From: Streptomyces sp. NBC_01317
GTDB lineage: Bacteria; Actinomycetota; Actinomycetes; Streptomycetales; Streptomycetaceae
NCBI RefSeq assembly: GCF_035961655.1
Contig: NZ_CP108393.1
Coordinates: 930,001-994,000, forward strand
Direction of reading: 5' to 3'
Length of the DNA: 64,000 bases
Positions 16,458-23,863 of this stretch are shown piece by piece; the first letter of the stretch is position 1, and each line of letters starts with the position of its first letter. A model generated the notes under the pieces. The model was not told the origin of the DNA and searched no databases. It worked only from the letters and a program-made list of their open reading frames with translations. Position numbers and translations under genes: made by a program.

Positions 16458-18857
16458 ATGTCTGTGACACTCCCTCCGAGACGCCGTCTGCTTCGGCGCG
16501 GCATATACGCATCGGTCTCGCTGGCCCTCGCCGTGGCCGGGACGGCCACCGCTGTGGTGCTGTCGACCGCACCCGCCGCGCAAGCCGCGGCGGTCCCCGC
16601 CCCCTCCCCCCTCAACGTTCCCGGCCGCGGCGCGACAGTGCCGTTCAAGGAGCAGGAGGCCGAGTACGCCGCCACCAACGGGACCCTGATCGGCCCCAAC
16701 CGCCTCTACGGTTCGCTGCCTTCGGAAGCGTCCGGCCGTCAGGCCGTGACGCTGGACGCGGTCGGTGAGTACGTCGAGTTCACCCTCTCCGCACCGGCGA
16801 ACGCGATGACGTTCCGCTATTCACTGCCCGACAACTCCGCGGGCACCGGCCGGGACGCCGCTGTCGACCTGCGCGTCAACGGCACCTCCCTCAAGAGCGT
16901 GCCGGTGACCTCCAAGTACGGCTGGTACTACGGCGGTTACCCCTTCAACAACAACCCCGGCGACACCAACCCGCACCACTTCTACGACGAGACCCGCACG
17001 ATGTTCGGGTCGACCCTGCCCACCGGTACGAAGATCCGGCTCCAGGTCTCCTCCACGGCCGCGTCGCCGACCTTCACCATCGACCTGGCCGACTTCGAGC
17101 AGGTGGCCGCGCCGATCGGCAAGCCGGCCGGCGCGCTGGACGTGGTGACCGACTTCGGCGCCGACCCGTCCGGGGCCACCGACTCCACGGCCAAGATCCA
17201 GGCCGCGGTCGACGCGGGCCGGACGCAGGGCAAGCAGGTCTACCTCCCCGAGGGCACGTTCCAGGTCCGCGACCACATCATCGTCGACCAGGTGACCCTC
17301 GCGGGCGCGGGCCCCTGGTACAGCGTGCTGACCGGACGCGATCCGTCGAACCGCGCCAAGGCCGTCGGTGTGTACGGCAAGTACGCCAACCAGGGCGGCA
17401 GCCGGAACGTCACCCTGAAGAACTTCGCCATCATCGGGGACATCCGCGAGCGCGAGGACAACGACCAGGTCAACGCCATCGGCGGGGCCATGTCCGACTC
17501 CACGGTCGACAACATCTGGATGCAGCACACCAAGTGCGGCGCCTGGATGGACGGCCCGATGAACAACTTCACCATCAAGAACAGCCGCATCCTCGACCAG
17601 ACCGCGGACGGCGTCAATTTCCACATGGGCGTCACCAACTCCACCGTCACCAACACCTTCGTACGCAACTCCGGTGACGACGGCCTGGCCATGTGGGCCG
17701 AGAACGTGCCGAACGTGAACAACAAGTTCACGTTCAACACGGTGATCCTGCCGATCCTGGCGAACAACATCGTCACGTACGGCGGCAAGGACATCACCAT
17801 CTCCGACAACGTCATGTCGGACACCATCACCAACGGCGGCGGGCTGCACATCGCCAACCGCTATCCCGGGGTCAACTCCGGTCAGGGCACGGCCGTCTCG
17901 GGCACCACGACCGCCGCGCGCAACACCCTGATCCGGGCCGGGAACAACGACTACAACTGGCAGTTCGGCGTCGGCGCCGTCTGGTTCAGCGGTCTCAACG
18001 AACCGGTCAACGGCACCATCAACATCACCGACAGCGAGATCCTGGACAGTTCGTACGCCGCGATCCACCTGATCGAGGGCGCGACGAACGCGTTGAACTT
18101 CAACAACATCCGGATCGACGGCGCGGGGACGTACGCGCTCCAGATCCAGTCGCCGGGCAAGGCCACGTTCACCAACGTCAAGGCCACGAACATCGCCCAG
18201 TCCAACCCGATCCACAACTGCGTCGGGACCGGCTTCCAGATCACCCAGGGCACGGGCAACTCCGGCTGGTACGCGAACCCGCCGGCCTGCACGGGCCAGT
18301 GGCCGGCCCCGGTGTGGACCAACGGCGGTGTCCCGCAGGGCGGTACGAACCCGCCCACCGACCCGCCGACCACACCCCCGACCACACCGCCCACGACCCC
18401 GCCCACCACTCCCCCGACGACCCCGCCGGCGGACACGGGCAACCAGGCCCAGGGCCGCCCGATCGCCGAGACCGGTCACGCCGACGTGTACGGCGCGGGC
18501 AACGCGGTGGACGGCAACGCCAACACGTACTGGGAGAGCACGAACAACGCCTTCCCCCAGTCCGTCACCGTCGACCTCGGAGCGGCGAAGGCGATCAAGC
18601 GCGTCGTCCTCAAGCTGCCCCCGGCGGCGGCGTGGGCGACCCGTACCCAGACCCTGAGTGTGCTGGGGAGCACCAACAACTCCTCGTTCAGCACCCTCAA
18701 GGCCTCGGCGGGTTACACCTTCAACCCGTCGGTCAACAGCAACTCCGTGACGATCACCCTGGACGGCACGTCCACCCGCTACCTGCGGGTGAACATCACC
18801 GGCAACACCGGGTGGCCGGCCGGGCAGCTCTCCGAGCTGGAGGCCTACACCAGCTGA
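16458..18857 (+). CDS. Secreted GH87-type alpha-1,3-glucanase (mycodextranase) with F5/8C domain
   Basis: 799 residues from ATG 16458 (ribosome site AAGGA). Residues 1-44 are a signal peptide ending in AQAAA. Residues 50-225 form a beta-sandwich, CBM-like domain. The catalytic right-handed beta-helix runs from about 225 to 630, starting VTDFGADPSGATDSTAKIQAAVD. It has DGVNFHMG (D384) and NSGDDGLAMW (D407, D408), the same 23/24 spacing I recall for the three catalytic Asp of Bacillus circulans alpha-1,3-glucanase. A PPTTPP linker (about 632-660) leads to an F5/8 type C (discoidin) domain with NAVDGNANTYWES. It should degrade fungal-wall or dental alpha-1,3-glucan. It is monocistronic and ends at a strong terminator. 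Confidence 0.85.
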   Translation: MSVTLPPRRRLLRRGIYASVSLALAVAGTATAVVLSTAPAAQAAAVPAPSPLNVPGRGATVPFKEQEAEYAATNGTLIGPNRLYGSLPSEASGRQAVTLDAVGEYVEFTLSAPANAMTFRYSLPDNSAGTGRDAAVDLRVNGTSLKSVPVTSKYGWYYGGYPFNNNPGDTNPHHFYDETRTMFGSTLPTGTKIRLQVSSTAASPTFTIDLADFEQVAAPIGKPAGALDVVTDFGADPSGATDSTAKIQAAVDAGRTQGKQVYLPEGTFQVRDHIIVDQVTLAGAGPWYSVLTGRDPSNRAKAVGVYGKYANQGGSRNVTLKNFAIIGDIREREDNDQVNAIGGAMSDSTVDNIWMQHTKCGAWMDGPMNNFTIKNSRILDQTADGVNFHMGVTNSTVTNTFVRNSGDDGLAMWAENVPNVNNKFTFNTVILPILANNIVTYGGKDITISDNVMSDTITNGGGLHIANRYPGVNSGQGTAVSGTTTAARNTLIRAGNNDYNWQFGVGAVWFSGLNEPVNGTINITDSEILDSSYAAIHLIEGATNALNFNNIRIDGAGTYALQIQSPGKATFTNVKATNIAQSNPIHNCVGTGFQITQGTGNSGWYANPPACTGQWPAPVWTNGGVPQGGTNPPTDPPTTPPTTPPTTPPTTPPTTPPADTGNQAQGRPIAETGHADVYGAGNAVDGNANTYWESTNNAFPQSVTVDLGAAKAIKRVVLKLPPAAAWATRTQTLSVLGSTNNSSFSTLKASAGYTFNPSVNSNSVTITLDGTSTRYLRVNITGNTGWPAGQLSELEAYTS

Positions 18858-18887
18858 TCAGCTGGTGATCCTCCGCCCGGAACACGC

Positions 18888-18920
18888 GTGCGGGCCCGTC
18901 CGAAGAGGTCGGGCCCGCAC
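18888..18920. terminator. Bidirectional terminator between GH87 and cupin genes
   Basis: GTGCGGGCCCG (18888-18898) and CGGGCCCGCAC (18910-18920) are an 11-bp perfect inverted repeat with an 11-base loop, lying between two converging genes. Confidence 0.8.
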
Positions 18921-18937
18921 TGCTCACCGCTCATGCC

Positions 18938-19735
18938 TCACGCGTCGCCGAGGTGGTACGTGTCCAGACGCCCGCACATGCCGAAGCGGCCCCGGACGTC
19001 CGGGAGCCGGGCGCGCAGACGGGCCTCGGTCAGGTACGAGGAGTCGCCCGCCGCGAGCCGGTCGAGCTGCTCCCCGGTCCGCCGTGCCGCCTCGGCCGCC
19101 CCCGCCTCCCAGCGGGCCCGCCAGTCCGCCAGCCGGGGCCGTACCAGCGCGGCGGCGGCCCGGTGGAACGCCCGCAGGGGCCCCGGGTCGCCGCGCTCCC
19201 CCGCCGTACGCAGCGCCACGAAGCCCTCGACGGCCAGATCGCGCCGGCGGCGGGCGGCGGCGGCCTGCTCGGCCTCGGTGCCCTCAGGTATGAGGACGGC
19301 TCGCGCGTACGTCTCCGGGTCGGTGAGGTACGGCGGTGGCAGCGTCAGCACGGCGTCCCCGGCCTCGGGCAGTCCGTTGTTCTGCATCAGGACGACGAGG
19401 CGCAGCCCGTCCTCGTTGACGAGACGGTGGACGGTCCCGGGGGTGAACCACACCAGACCGCCCGGCTCCAGGGGCGTGCTGGCGAAACCACCGGTCTCCG
19501 TCAGGGTCTGGACGGCCCCGTGGCCCGCCGTCACGACGTACCCCTCCGCGCAGGTGAGGTGGAGGTGCGGGGTGCCGCCCCGGAGCCCGTCGGCGGCCTC
19601 CCAGTCGTACACGGCCAGGTGCGAGACCGCGACCGCTCCGGGCAGTCCGGCGAAACCGGCCGCCGCCTCGCGCGTGCGGTGCTCTCCCCGCTCTCCCAGC
19701 TCTCGCCGCTCCGGAAGCTCTCGCAGCTCTTCCAT
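18938..19735 (-). CDS. Cupin-domain protein
   Basis: 265 residues from ATG 19735, preceded by GGAAGGAG. Residues 45-130 form one cupin barrel: GTPHLHLTCAEGYVVTAGHG supplies the HxH...E metal motif and PGGLVWFTPGTVHRLVNEDG the second motif with His. The C-terminal half is helical and charged (RRRRDLAVEGF, ADWRARWEAGAAEAARR) and unassigned. Similar two-part proteins are annotated only as cupin proteins; a sugar- or acid-binding or isomerase role is possible. It converges on the GH87 gene but there is no evidence of a joint function. Confidence 0.75.
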   Translation of the reverse strand: MEELRELPERRELGERGEHRTREAAAGFAGLPGAVAVSHLAVYDWEAADGLRGGTPHLHLTCAEGYVVTAGHGAVQTLTETGGFASTPLEPGGLVWFTPGTVHRLVNEDGLRLVVLMQNNGLPEAGDAVLTLPPPYLTDPETYARAVLIPEGTEAEQAAAARRRRDLAVEGFVALRTAGERGDPGPLRAFHRAAAALVRPRLADWRARWEAGAAEAARRTGEQLDRLAAGDSSYLTEARLRARLPDVRGRFGMCGRLDTYHLGDA

Positions 19736-19855
19736 GGGACTCCTTCCGTCTCCCGGAAGGATGCGCGCCCGTGGCGGCGGGAAAACGCGCGTGGCGTGGA
19801 TTCGCCGGGGCAGCGCGGCCCCGGAACGCCGGTCCCGGGGCACCGGCCCGGAGGC

Positions 19856-20320
19856 TCAGCGGGCGAGCACCGCCCGGATGGTCTTCCCGCCGTCCGGGCG
19901 TGGCAGGACGGTGACCCTCTCGGCCAGGCGCTGGATCATCGGCCAGCCGAACCCGCCCGTCCTGCCGGTGAGATCGGGGGTCCGGTCCTGCGGCTGCGCG
20001 GGGCTGGGGTCGTCCACGGCGACCTGGAGGCTCCGGCAGTCCGCGCGCAGCCGCAGGGACGTGACGTCCCCCGCGTGCCGCAGCGCGTTGGCCACCAGCT
20101 CGGACACGACCAGGATGACGTCCTGGGTCCTGCGCGGCGACGGCGCGGGACTGAGGCCCGCGAGGAAGCCGTACGCGGCGTCACGGGCGTCGGCCGCCAG
20201 CTGTGGCCGGGAATCGCACTCCGCGGGAGGAGGGAACGGCTTGTCGTGCGGCTGTGGGCGCTGCGCGTGGGTCGAGTGGTTCGAATGGGAGGGATGGTGC
20301 GGGTGGTACATGCGGCTCAC
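19856..20320 (-). CDS. Anti-sigma-type ATP-binding protein (HATPase_c_2)
   Basis: 154 residues. After a His/Pro-rich, disordered N terminus (1-45), residues 55-150 form an RsbW-like GHKL ATPase: VILVVSELVANALRHAGD is the N-box, DDPSPAQPQDRTPD corresponds to the G1 region, and GGFGWPMIQRLAERVTV to G2. Such proteins bind sigma factors or STAS antagonists, or act as serine kinases. It is followed on the same strand by a STAS gene upstream at 20433-20807, so the two could be a kinase/antagonist pair. Confidence 0.85.
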   Translation of the reverse strand: MSRMYHPHHPSHSNHSTHAQRPQPHDKPFPPPAECDSRPQLAADARDAAYGFLAGLSPAPSPRRTQDVILVVSELVANALRHAGDVTSLRLRADCRSLQVAVDDPSPAQPQDRTPDLTGRTGGFGWPMIQRLAERVTVLPRPDGGKTIRAVLAR

Positions 20321-20432
20321 CCCGAAGATCGGTCACGTCTTGCGGCGTCGGACGTCCCGACGTCTACCCCCTCAACCGCGAGCGAAGACCGTCAGCGGCG
20401 GCGATCCGGCCGGCGGGACGATTTCCCCGGGG

Positions 20433-20807
20433 TCACCGGATCTCCCTCTCGCCCGCGTCCGCGGTGAGAGCCGCCTCGACCGTCTCGTACAGAGGCAGTG
20501 CCGTCTCCAGGCCGATCACGGCGAACAGGCGCCGTACGAAGGCGGAGGGCCGGGCCAGGCGCAGCCGGGGCCCGAGCGTGGCGCGGGCCTGGAGAAGCAC
20601 GTTCACCGTCGTGGAGTCGGCGAAGCCGACAGCGGACAGATCCACGACCACGGGACCCGTGACGGATTCGCCCGAGTGGGCCAGCGCCGTGGCGAAGGGC
20701 CCGACGCTGTCGAGGTCGAGCTCACCGGAAACCGTGAGAACGACGGACTCGCCGTTCTGTCGCGCCGTCACTCCCACGGTCCGGCCTGCGTTGTGAGGAG
20801 GTAGCAC
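20433..20807 (-). CDS. STAS-domain anti-sigma factor antagonist
   Basis: 124 residues from GTG 20807, which has GAAGGAC upstream. The STAS fold is plain: ESVVLTVSGELDLDSVGPF, then PVVVDLSAVGFADSTTVNVLL, where the Ser of ADST is the usual phosphorylation site, then LRLARPSAFVRRLFAVIGL. It would be switched by phosphorylation by an RsbW-like kinase (19856-20320) and dephosphorylation by a PP2C (21615-22790). An operator-like palindrome lies about 65 bp upstream. Confidence 0.87.
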   Translation of the reverse strand: MLPPHNAGRTVGVTARQNGESVVLTVSGELDLDSVGPFATALAHSGESVTGPVVVDLSAVGFADSTTVNVLLQARATLGPRLRLARPSAFVRRLFAVIGLETALPLYETVEAALTADAGEREIR

Positions 20808-20872
20808 GGTAGGTCCTTCGGGGCAGCGGAAAGGGCGTTCACAACACGGTGGCACCCACGATAGAAGCGATA

Positions 20873-20888
20873 GTTGCCATTTGACAAC
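20873..20888. promoter_or_regulatory. Palindromic operator upstream of the STAS gene
   Basis: GTTGCCATTTGACAAC is a near-perfect 16-bp palindrome, with one symmetric mismatch pair. It falls in the promoter interval of the minus-strand STAS gene and just past the marR gene. A weaker related palindrome (GTGAGCAACA...GTTCAC) follows at about 20897-20916. The MarR protein encoded next door is the obvious candidate to bind. Confidence 0.55.
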
Positions 20889-21020
20889 ATTCTCTGGTGA
20901 GCAACAATCTGTTCACTGCTCCGGAGCCGCCCCGCGCGCCTCCGGAGCGGCGATGTCGTGCGCGAAGTGATGTCGCGCGGAGAGTAACGTGCCCATCCCA
21001 GGAAGTAGGGCTGAATGAAG

Positions 21021-21536
21021 CTACGCGCTGTCCGCCACGTGGTCCCGCGCAGGCCCTGCGGCTGCGCTGTCCCCGGCGCCGAGGCGCTCGGCAGCGGCGG
21101 CACGGAACGCGGTGAGGCCCTTCGCCAGCATCAGGATGTCCGAGGGATCCATCTGCTCCAGCACCATGGCCACCTCGCGCGTCCGGAAGGCGCGGTACTC
21201 GTCCAGCACCTGGTGGCCGCGCCGGCTCAGCCGCAGCTCCACCTCGCGGCGGCTCGTCGGGCTCGGCGAGCGGACCACCAGCCCCATGGCCTCCATCCGG
21301 TCGCAGAGCCTGCTCACCGAGGACGGGCGGGAGCCGAGGGCCTCACCGAGTGTCCGCAGATTCGCGCCCTCGTACTTCTCCATGACGAGAAGGGCACGTA
21401 GTTGGGAGGGCGAGACCGGCCCCGAAGGCGCGGCCTCCTGACCTCGCCCCCACAGCACCTCGAGCAGTTCCGAGGCATCGGACGCGGCCTCGGCAACCTG
21501 CTCGGGCTGGTGCGGCTGACCGGTGAAGCGGGACAT
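21021..21536 (-). CDS. MarR family transcriptional regulator
   Basis: 171 residues from ATG 21536. The winged helix is clear: SPSQLRALLVMEKYEGANLRTLGEALGSRPSSVSRLCDRMEAMGLVVRSPSPTSRREVEL, with the wing Arg/Asp residues. The dimerisation helices follow. It is divergent from the PP2C gene at 21615, and these MarR/PP2C pairs with STAS and HATPase genes are common in Streptomyces, where the MarR protein is thought to control the phosphatase. No redox-sensing Cys is present. Confidence 0.9.
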   Translation of the reverse strand: MSRFTGQPHQPEQVAEAASDASELLEVLWGRGQEAAPSGPVSPSQLRALLVMEKYEGANLRTLGEALGSRPSSVSRLCDRMEAMGLVVRSPSPTSRREVELRLSRRGHQVLDEYRAFRTREVAMVLEQMDPSDILMLAKGLTAFRAAAAERLGAGDSAAAGPARDHVADSA

Positions 21537-21614
21537 CGATTCACTCTTTCATCCGGCACGGGCCTTTGTCAGCCCAGACGGACCCGACCCTGGCAGAAGA
21601 AGGCCTGAACAACA

Positions 21615-22790
21615 GTGACTCTACTCGCGGACGTCGAAAGAGCGGTTCGCACAGCGGCGCCGCATGCTCTGGTGGACTCGCTCACCGGCGCGCTGGCCCC
21701 GCACGGCGCGACCTCCGTACGGCTGTACCTCGCCGACTACGGGCTCACGGTGCTCCAGCCCGTCACGGGCGTCTCGGGCGCCCCGCACCCCGACGAGGCC
21801 CTGTCGCTGCACAACACGCCGGAGGGCCGGGCGTTCGGCAGCCAGGAGCCGCACGGCGAGCAGGTCAGGCACAAGGACGCGGTGGACCACCACCTGCCGG
21901 TCACCGTGCGGGGCGAGCGGCTCGGGGTCCTGACCGTACGTCTGCCGGGCGACCGTTCCACCCCCCGGACCGTCGAGGAGCTGACGCAGGTCGCCGAGTT
22001 GCTGGGGCACGAGATCCTGGTGGCGGAGCGCGACACCGACCTGTACCGGCGGGCGCGCCGGGTGAACCGGCTCACCCTGGCGGCGGAGATGCAGTGGGAG
22101 CTGCTCCCGGCGCGGGCCTGCACCGCGCTGGAGTACGCGATCGGCGCCCAGCTGGAGCCCGCGTACGCCATCCACGGCGACAACTTCGACTGGTCCTCGG
22201 ACGGCGACCAGCTCACCCTCGCGGTGACCAATGGCATGGGCGAGGGCATCCAGGCCTCCCTGCTGACCAATCTGGCGGTCAACGCGCTGCGCAACGCCCG
22301 CCGGGCGGGGATCGGGATCGCCGACCAGGCGGCGCTGGCGGACCAGGCGCTGTACGAGCAGCACCGGGGCGCGTCCTACGTGTCGACGCTGCTGCTCCGC
22401 TTCGAGCTGGCGACCGGCTCGGTCGAGGCGGTGGACGCGGGGTCGCCGCAGCTCTGGCGCCGGCGGGACAGGACGGTGGAGCGGATCCCGTTCGACGCGC
22501 AGCTGCCGCTGGGCATGTTCGAGGAGTCGGACTACCGGGTGCAGAGGTTCCAGGCGCTCCCCGGTGACCGGTTCTTCTTCGTCAGCGACGGGGTGTACGC
22601 GGCGGTGTCGCCGCAGGGTGAGATCTACGGGGAGCGGGCGCTGGCCCGCGCGATCAACGCGACGAGCCTGCTGCCGGCGGCGACGGTGCCCCGCGCCGTA
22701 CTGCAGGAGCTGGCCACGCACCGCGACGCCGAGTCGACCGACGACGCGCTGGTCCTGTGCCTGGACTGGTTCGGCCGGCAACACGAGTAA
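21615..22790 (+). CDS. PP2C-family serine phosphatase (SpoIIE domain)
   Basis: 391 residues from GTG 21615. The N-terminal ~150 residues look like a GAF-type sensor (ATSVRLYLADYGLTVLQPV). A linker helix (RVNRLTLAAEMQWELLPARA) joins the SpoIIE phosphatase domain, which has GDNFDWSSDGDQLTLAVTNGMGEG in place of the usual GDFYD...DVSGHG, then VDAGSPQLWRR and GDRFFFVSDGVYAA. The first metal-binding Asp is kept, but the D-G-H-G motif reads TNGMGEG, so activity may be altered. It is divergent from marR and convergent with an HATPase gene. Confidence 0.87.
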   Translation: MTLLADVERAVRTAAPHALVDSLTGALAPHGATSVRLYLADYGLTVLQPVTGVSGAPHPDEALSLHNTPEGRAFGSQEPHGEQVRHKDAVDHHLPVTVRGERLGVLTVRLPGDRSTPRTVEELTQVAELLGHEILVAERDTDLYRRARRVNRLTLAAEMQWELLPARACTALEYAIGAQLEPAYAIHGDNFDWSSDGDQLTLAVTNGMGEGIQASLLTNLAVNALRNARRAGIGIADQAALADQALYEQHRGASYVSTLLLRFELATGSVEAVDAGSPQLWRRRDRTVERIPFDAQLPLGMFEESDYRVQRFQALPGDRFFFVSDGVYAAVSPQGEIYGERALARAINATSLLPAATVPRAVLQELATHRDAESTDDALVLCLDWFGRQHE

Positions 22791-22800
22791 CACCGCCTGA

Positions 22801-22818
22801 CGTCGGTCGACACCGACG
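22801..22818. terminator. Small hairpin between PP2C and HATPase genes
   Basis: CGTCGGT (22801-22807) pairs with ACCGACG (22812-22818) around CGAC, 11 bp after the PP2C stop. It lies between converging genes and probably ends transcription on one or both strands. Confidence 0.55.
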
Positions 22819-22847
22819 GAACACCGACCGGCACCGCACAGGGCGCC

Positions 22848-23306
22848 TCAGAGGTCGAAGACCGCCCTGATCCGCTTGCCGACCGGGACCAGCTCCGAGG
22901 TGAGGCGGTCGCACAGGGCGTGGACGATCTCCAGGCCGTGCCCGCCGAGCCTGCTGGGGTCGCGCTCGAAGCGGCGCGGCAGCGTCACGCTGCTGTCGTA
23001 CACCGTCACGGTCACCTGCCGGTCGGTGCCCTCCAGCTCCAGCAGGTACGGTCCGTGGCTGTGCCGCTCGGCGTTGGTGACCAGCTCGCTGACGACCAGG
23101 AGCAGGTCACCGCGCCGGCGCTCCCCCACCTCGGCCAGCCACTCGGCCTCCAGCTGCTGGAGGAACTTGTCCGCCAGCAGCCTGGCCTCCGCGATGCAGC
23201 CGGGCTCGCCGGTGAACTGGCCTGCCCGGACCAGCGGCTGCACGTACGCTCCCGCGCCGGACGCGAAAGCCGAATCATTCATCCCACTCGTCATCTGATC
23301 GTTCAC
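22848..23306 (-). CDS. Anti-sigma-type ATP-binding protein (HATPase_c_2)
   Basis: 152 residues from GTG 23306 (AGGAG five bases upstream); ATGs at 23294 and 23282 are in frame. The GHKL ATPase has LLLVVSELVTNAERHSHG as N-box, VTVYDSSVTLPRRFERDPSRLGGHGLEIVHALCDR covering G1 and G2. It is the last gene of a leftward group RR-PP2C, histidine kinase, receiver, HATPase (26923 to 22848), with a 104-bp gap before it. A role as anti-sigma factor or kinase in that circuit is inferred. Confidence 0.87.
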   Translation of the reverse strand: MNDQMTSGMNDSAFASGAGAYVQPLVRAGQFTGEPGCIAEARLLADKFLQQLEAEWLAEVGERRRGDLLLVVSELVTNAERHSHGPYLLELEGTDRQVTVTVYDSSVTLPRRFERDPSRLGGHGLEIVHALCDRLTSELVPVGKRIRAVFDL

Positions 23307-23410
23307 CGAACTCCTGCCCGCGCTCCCCGAGGGCGTCGGGCACCCCCTATCTCGGGACGGCTTATGCCCCCCGATGCCGGAGGTATGCCCGGCGATTTTT
23401 GTGAGGGGGG

Positions 23411-23863
23411 TCACGTCCGTCCGGGAAGACGGACCACGGAGACGAAGAACTCGTCGATCTGCCGTACGGCGGCGATGAACTGATCGATGTCGACGGGCTT
23501 GGTGACATAGGCGTTGGCGTGCAGTTTGTAGCTGCGGAGGATGTCCTCCTCCGCCGACGACGTGGTCAGGACGACCACGGGGATGAGCGCCAGCTCGGGG
23601 TCGGTCTTGATCTGTTCCAGCACCTGGCGGCCGTCGTACTTGGGCAGGTTCAGGTCGAGCAGCACCAGGTCCGGCCGCGGCGCGTCCGCGTACGGGCCGC
23701 GCCGGTAGAGGAAGTCGAGCGCTTCCTCCCCGTCACGCACGACGTAGAGGTCGTTGCGGATCTTGTTGTCCTCGAACGCCTCGCGGGTCATCAGCTCGTC
23801 GCCCGGGTCGTCCTCCACGAGAAGGACGGCGATGGGCTGCACCGGCACGATGGGTGTGTTCAC
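23411..23863 (-). CDS. Single-domain response regulator (Rcp1-like receiver)
   Basis: 150 residues, only a receiver domain. Acidic pair in VLLVEDDPGDELMTREAF, phospho-acceptor Asp in LVLLDLNLPKYDGRQVLEQIK, Thr/Ser switch VLTTSSAEED, and Lys in AYVTKPVDIDQF. There is no output domain; such Rcp1-like receivers usually accept phosphate from bacteriophytochrome- or CHASE-type kinases. The GTG start overlaps the stop of the upstream kinase gene (GTGA), so the two are translated together and are almost surely partners. Confidence 0.92.
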   Translation of the reverse strand: MNTPIVPVQPIAVLLVEDDPGDELMTREAFEDNKIRNDLYVVRDGEEALDFLYRRGPYADAPRPDLVLLDLNLPKYDGRQVLEQIKTDPELALIPVVVLTTSSAEEDILRSYKLHANAYVTKPVDIDQFIAAVRQIDEFFVSVVRLPGRT

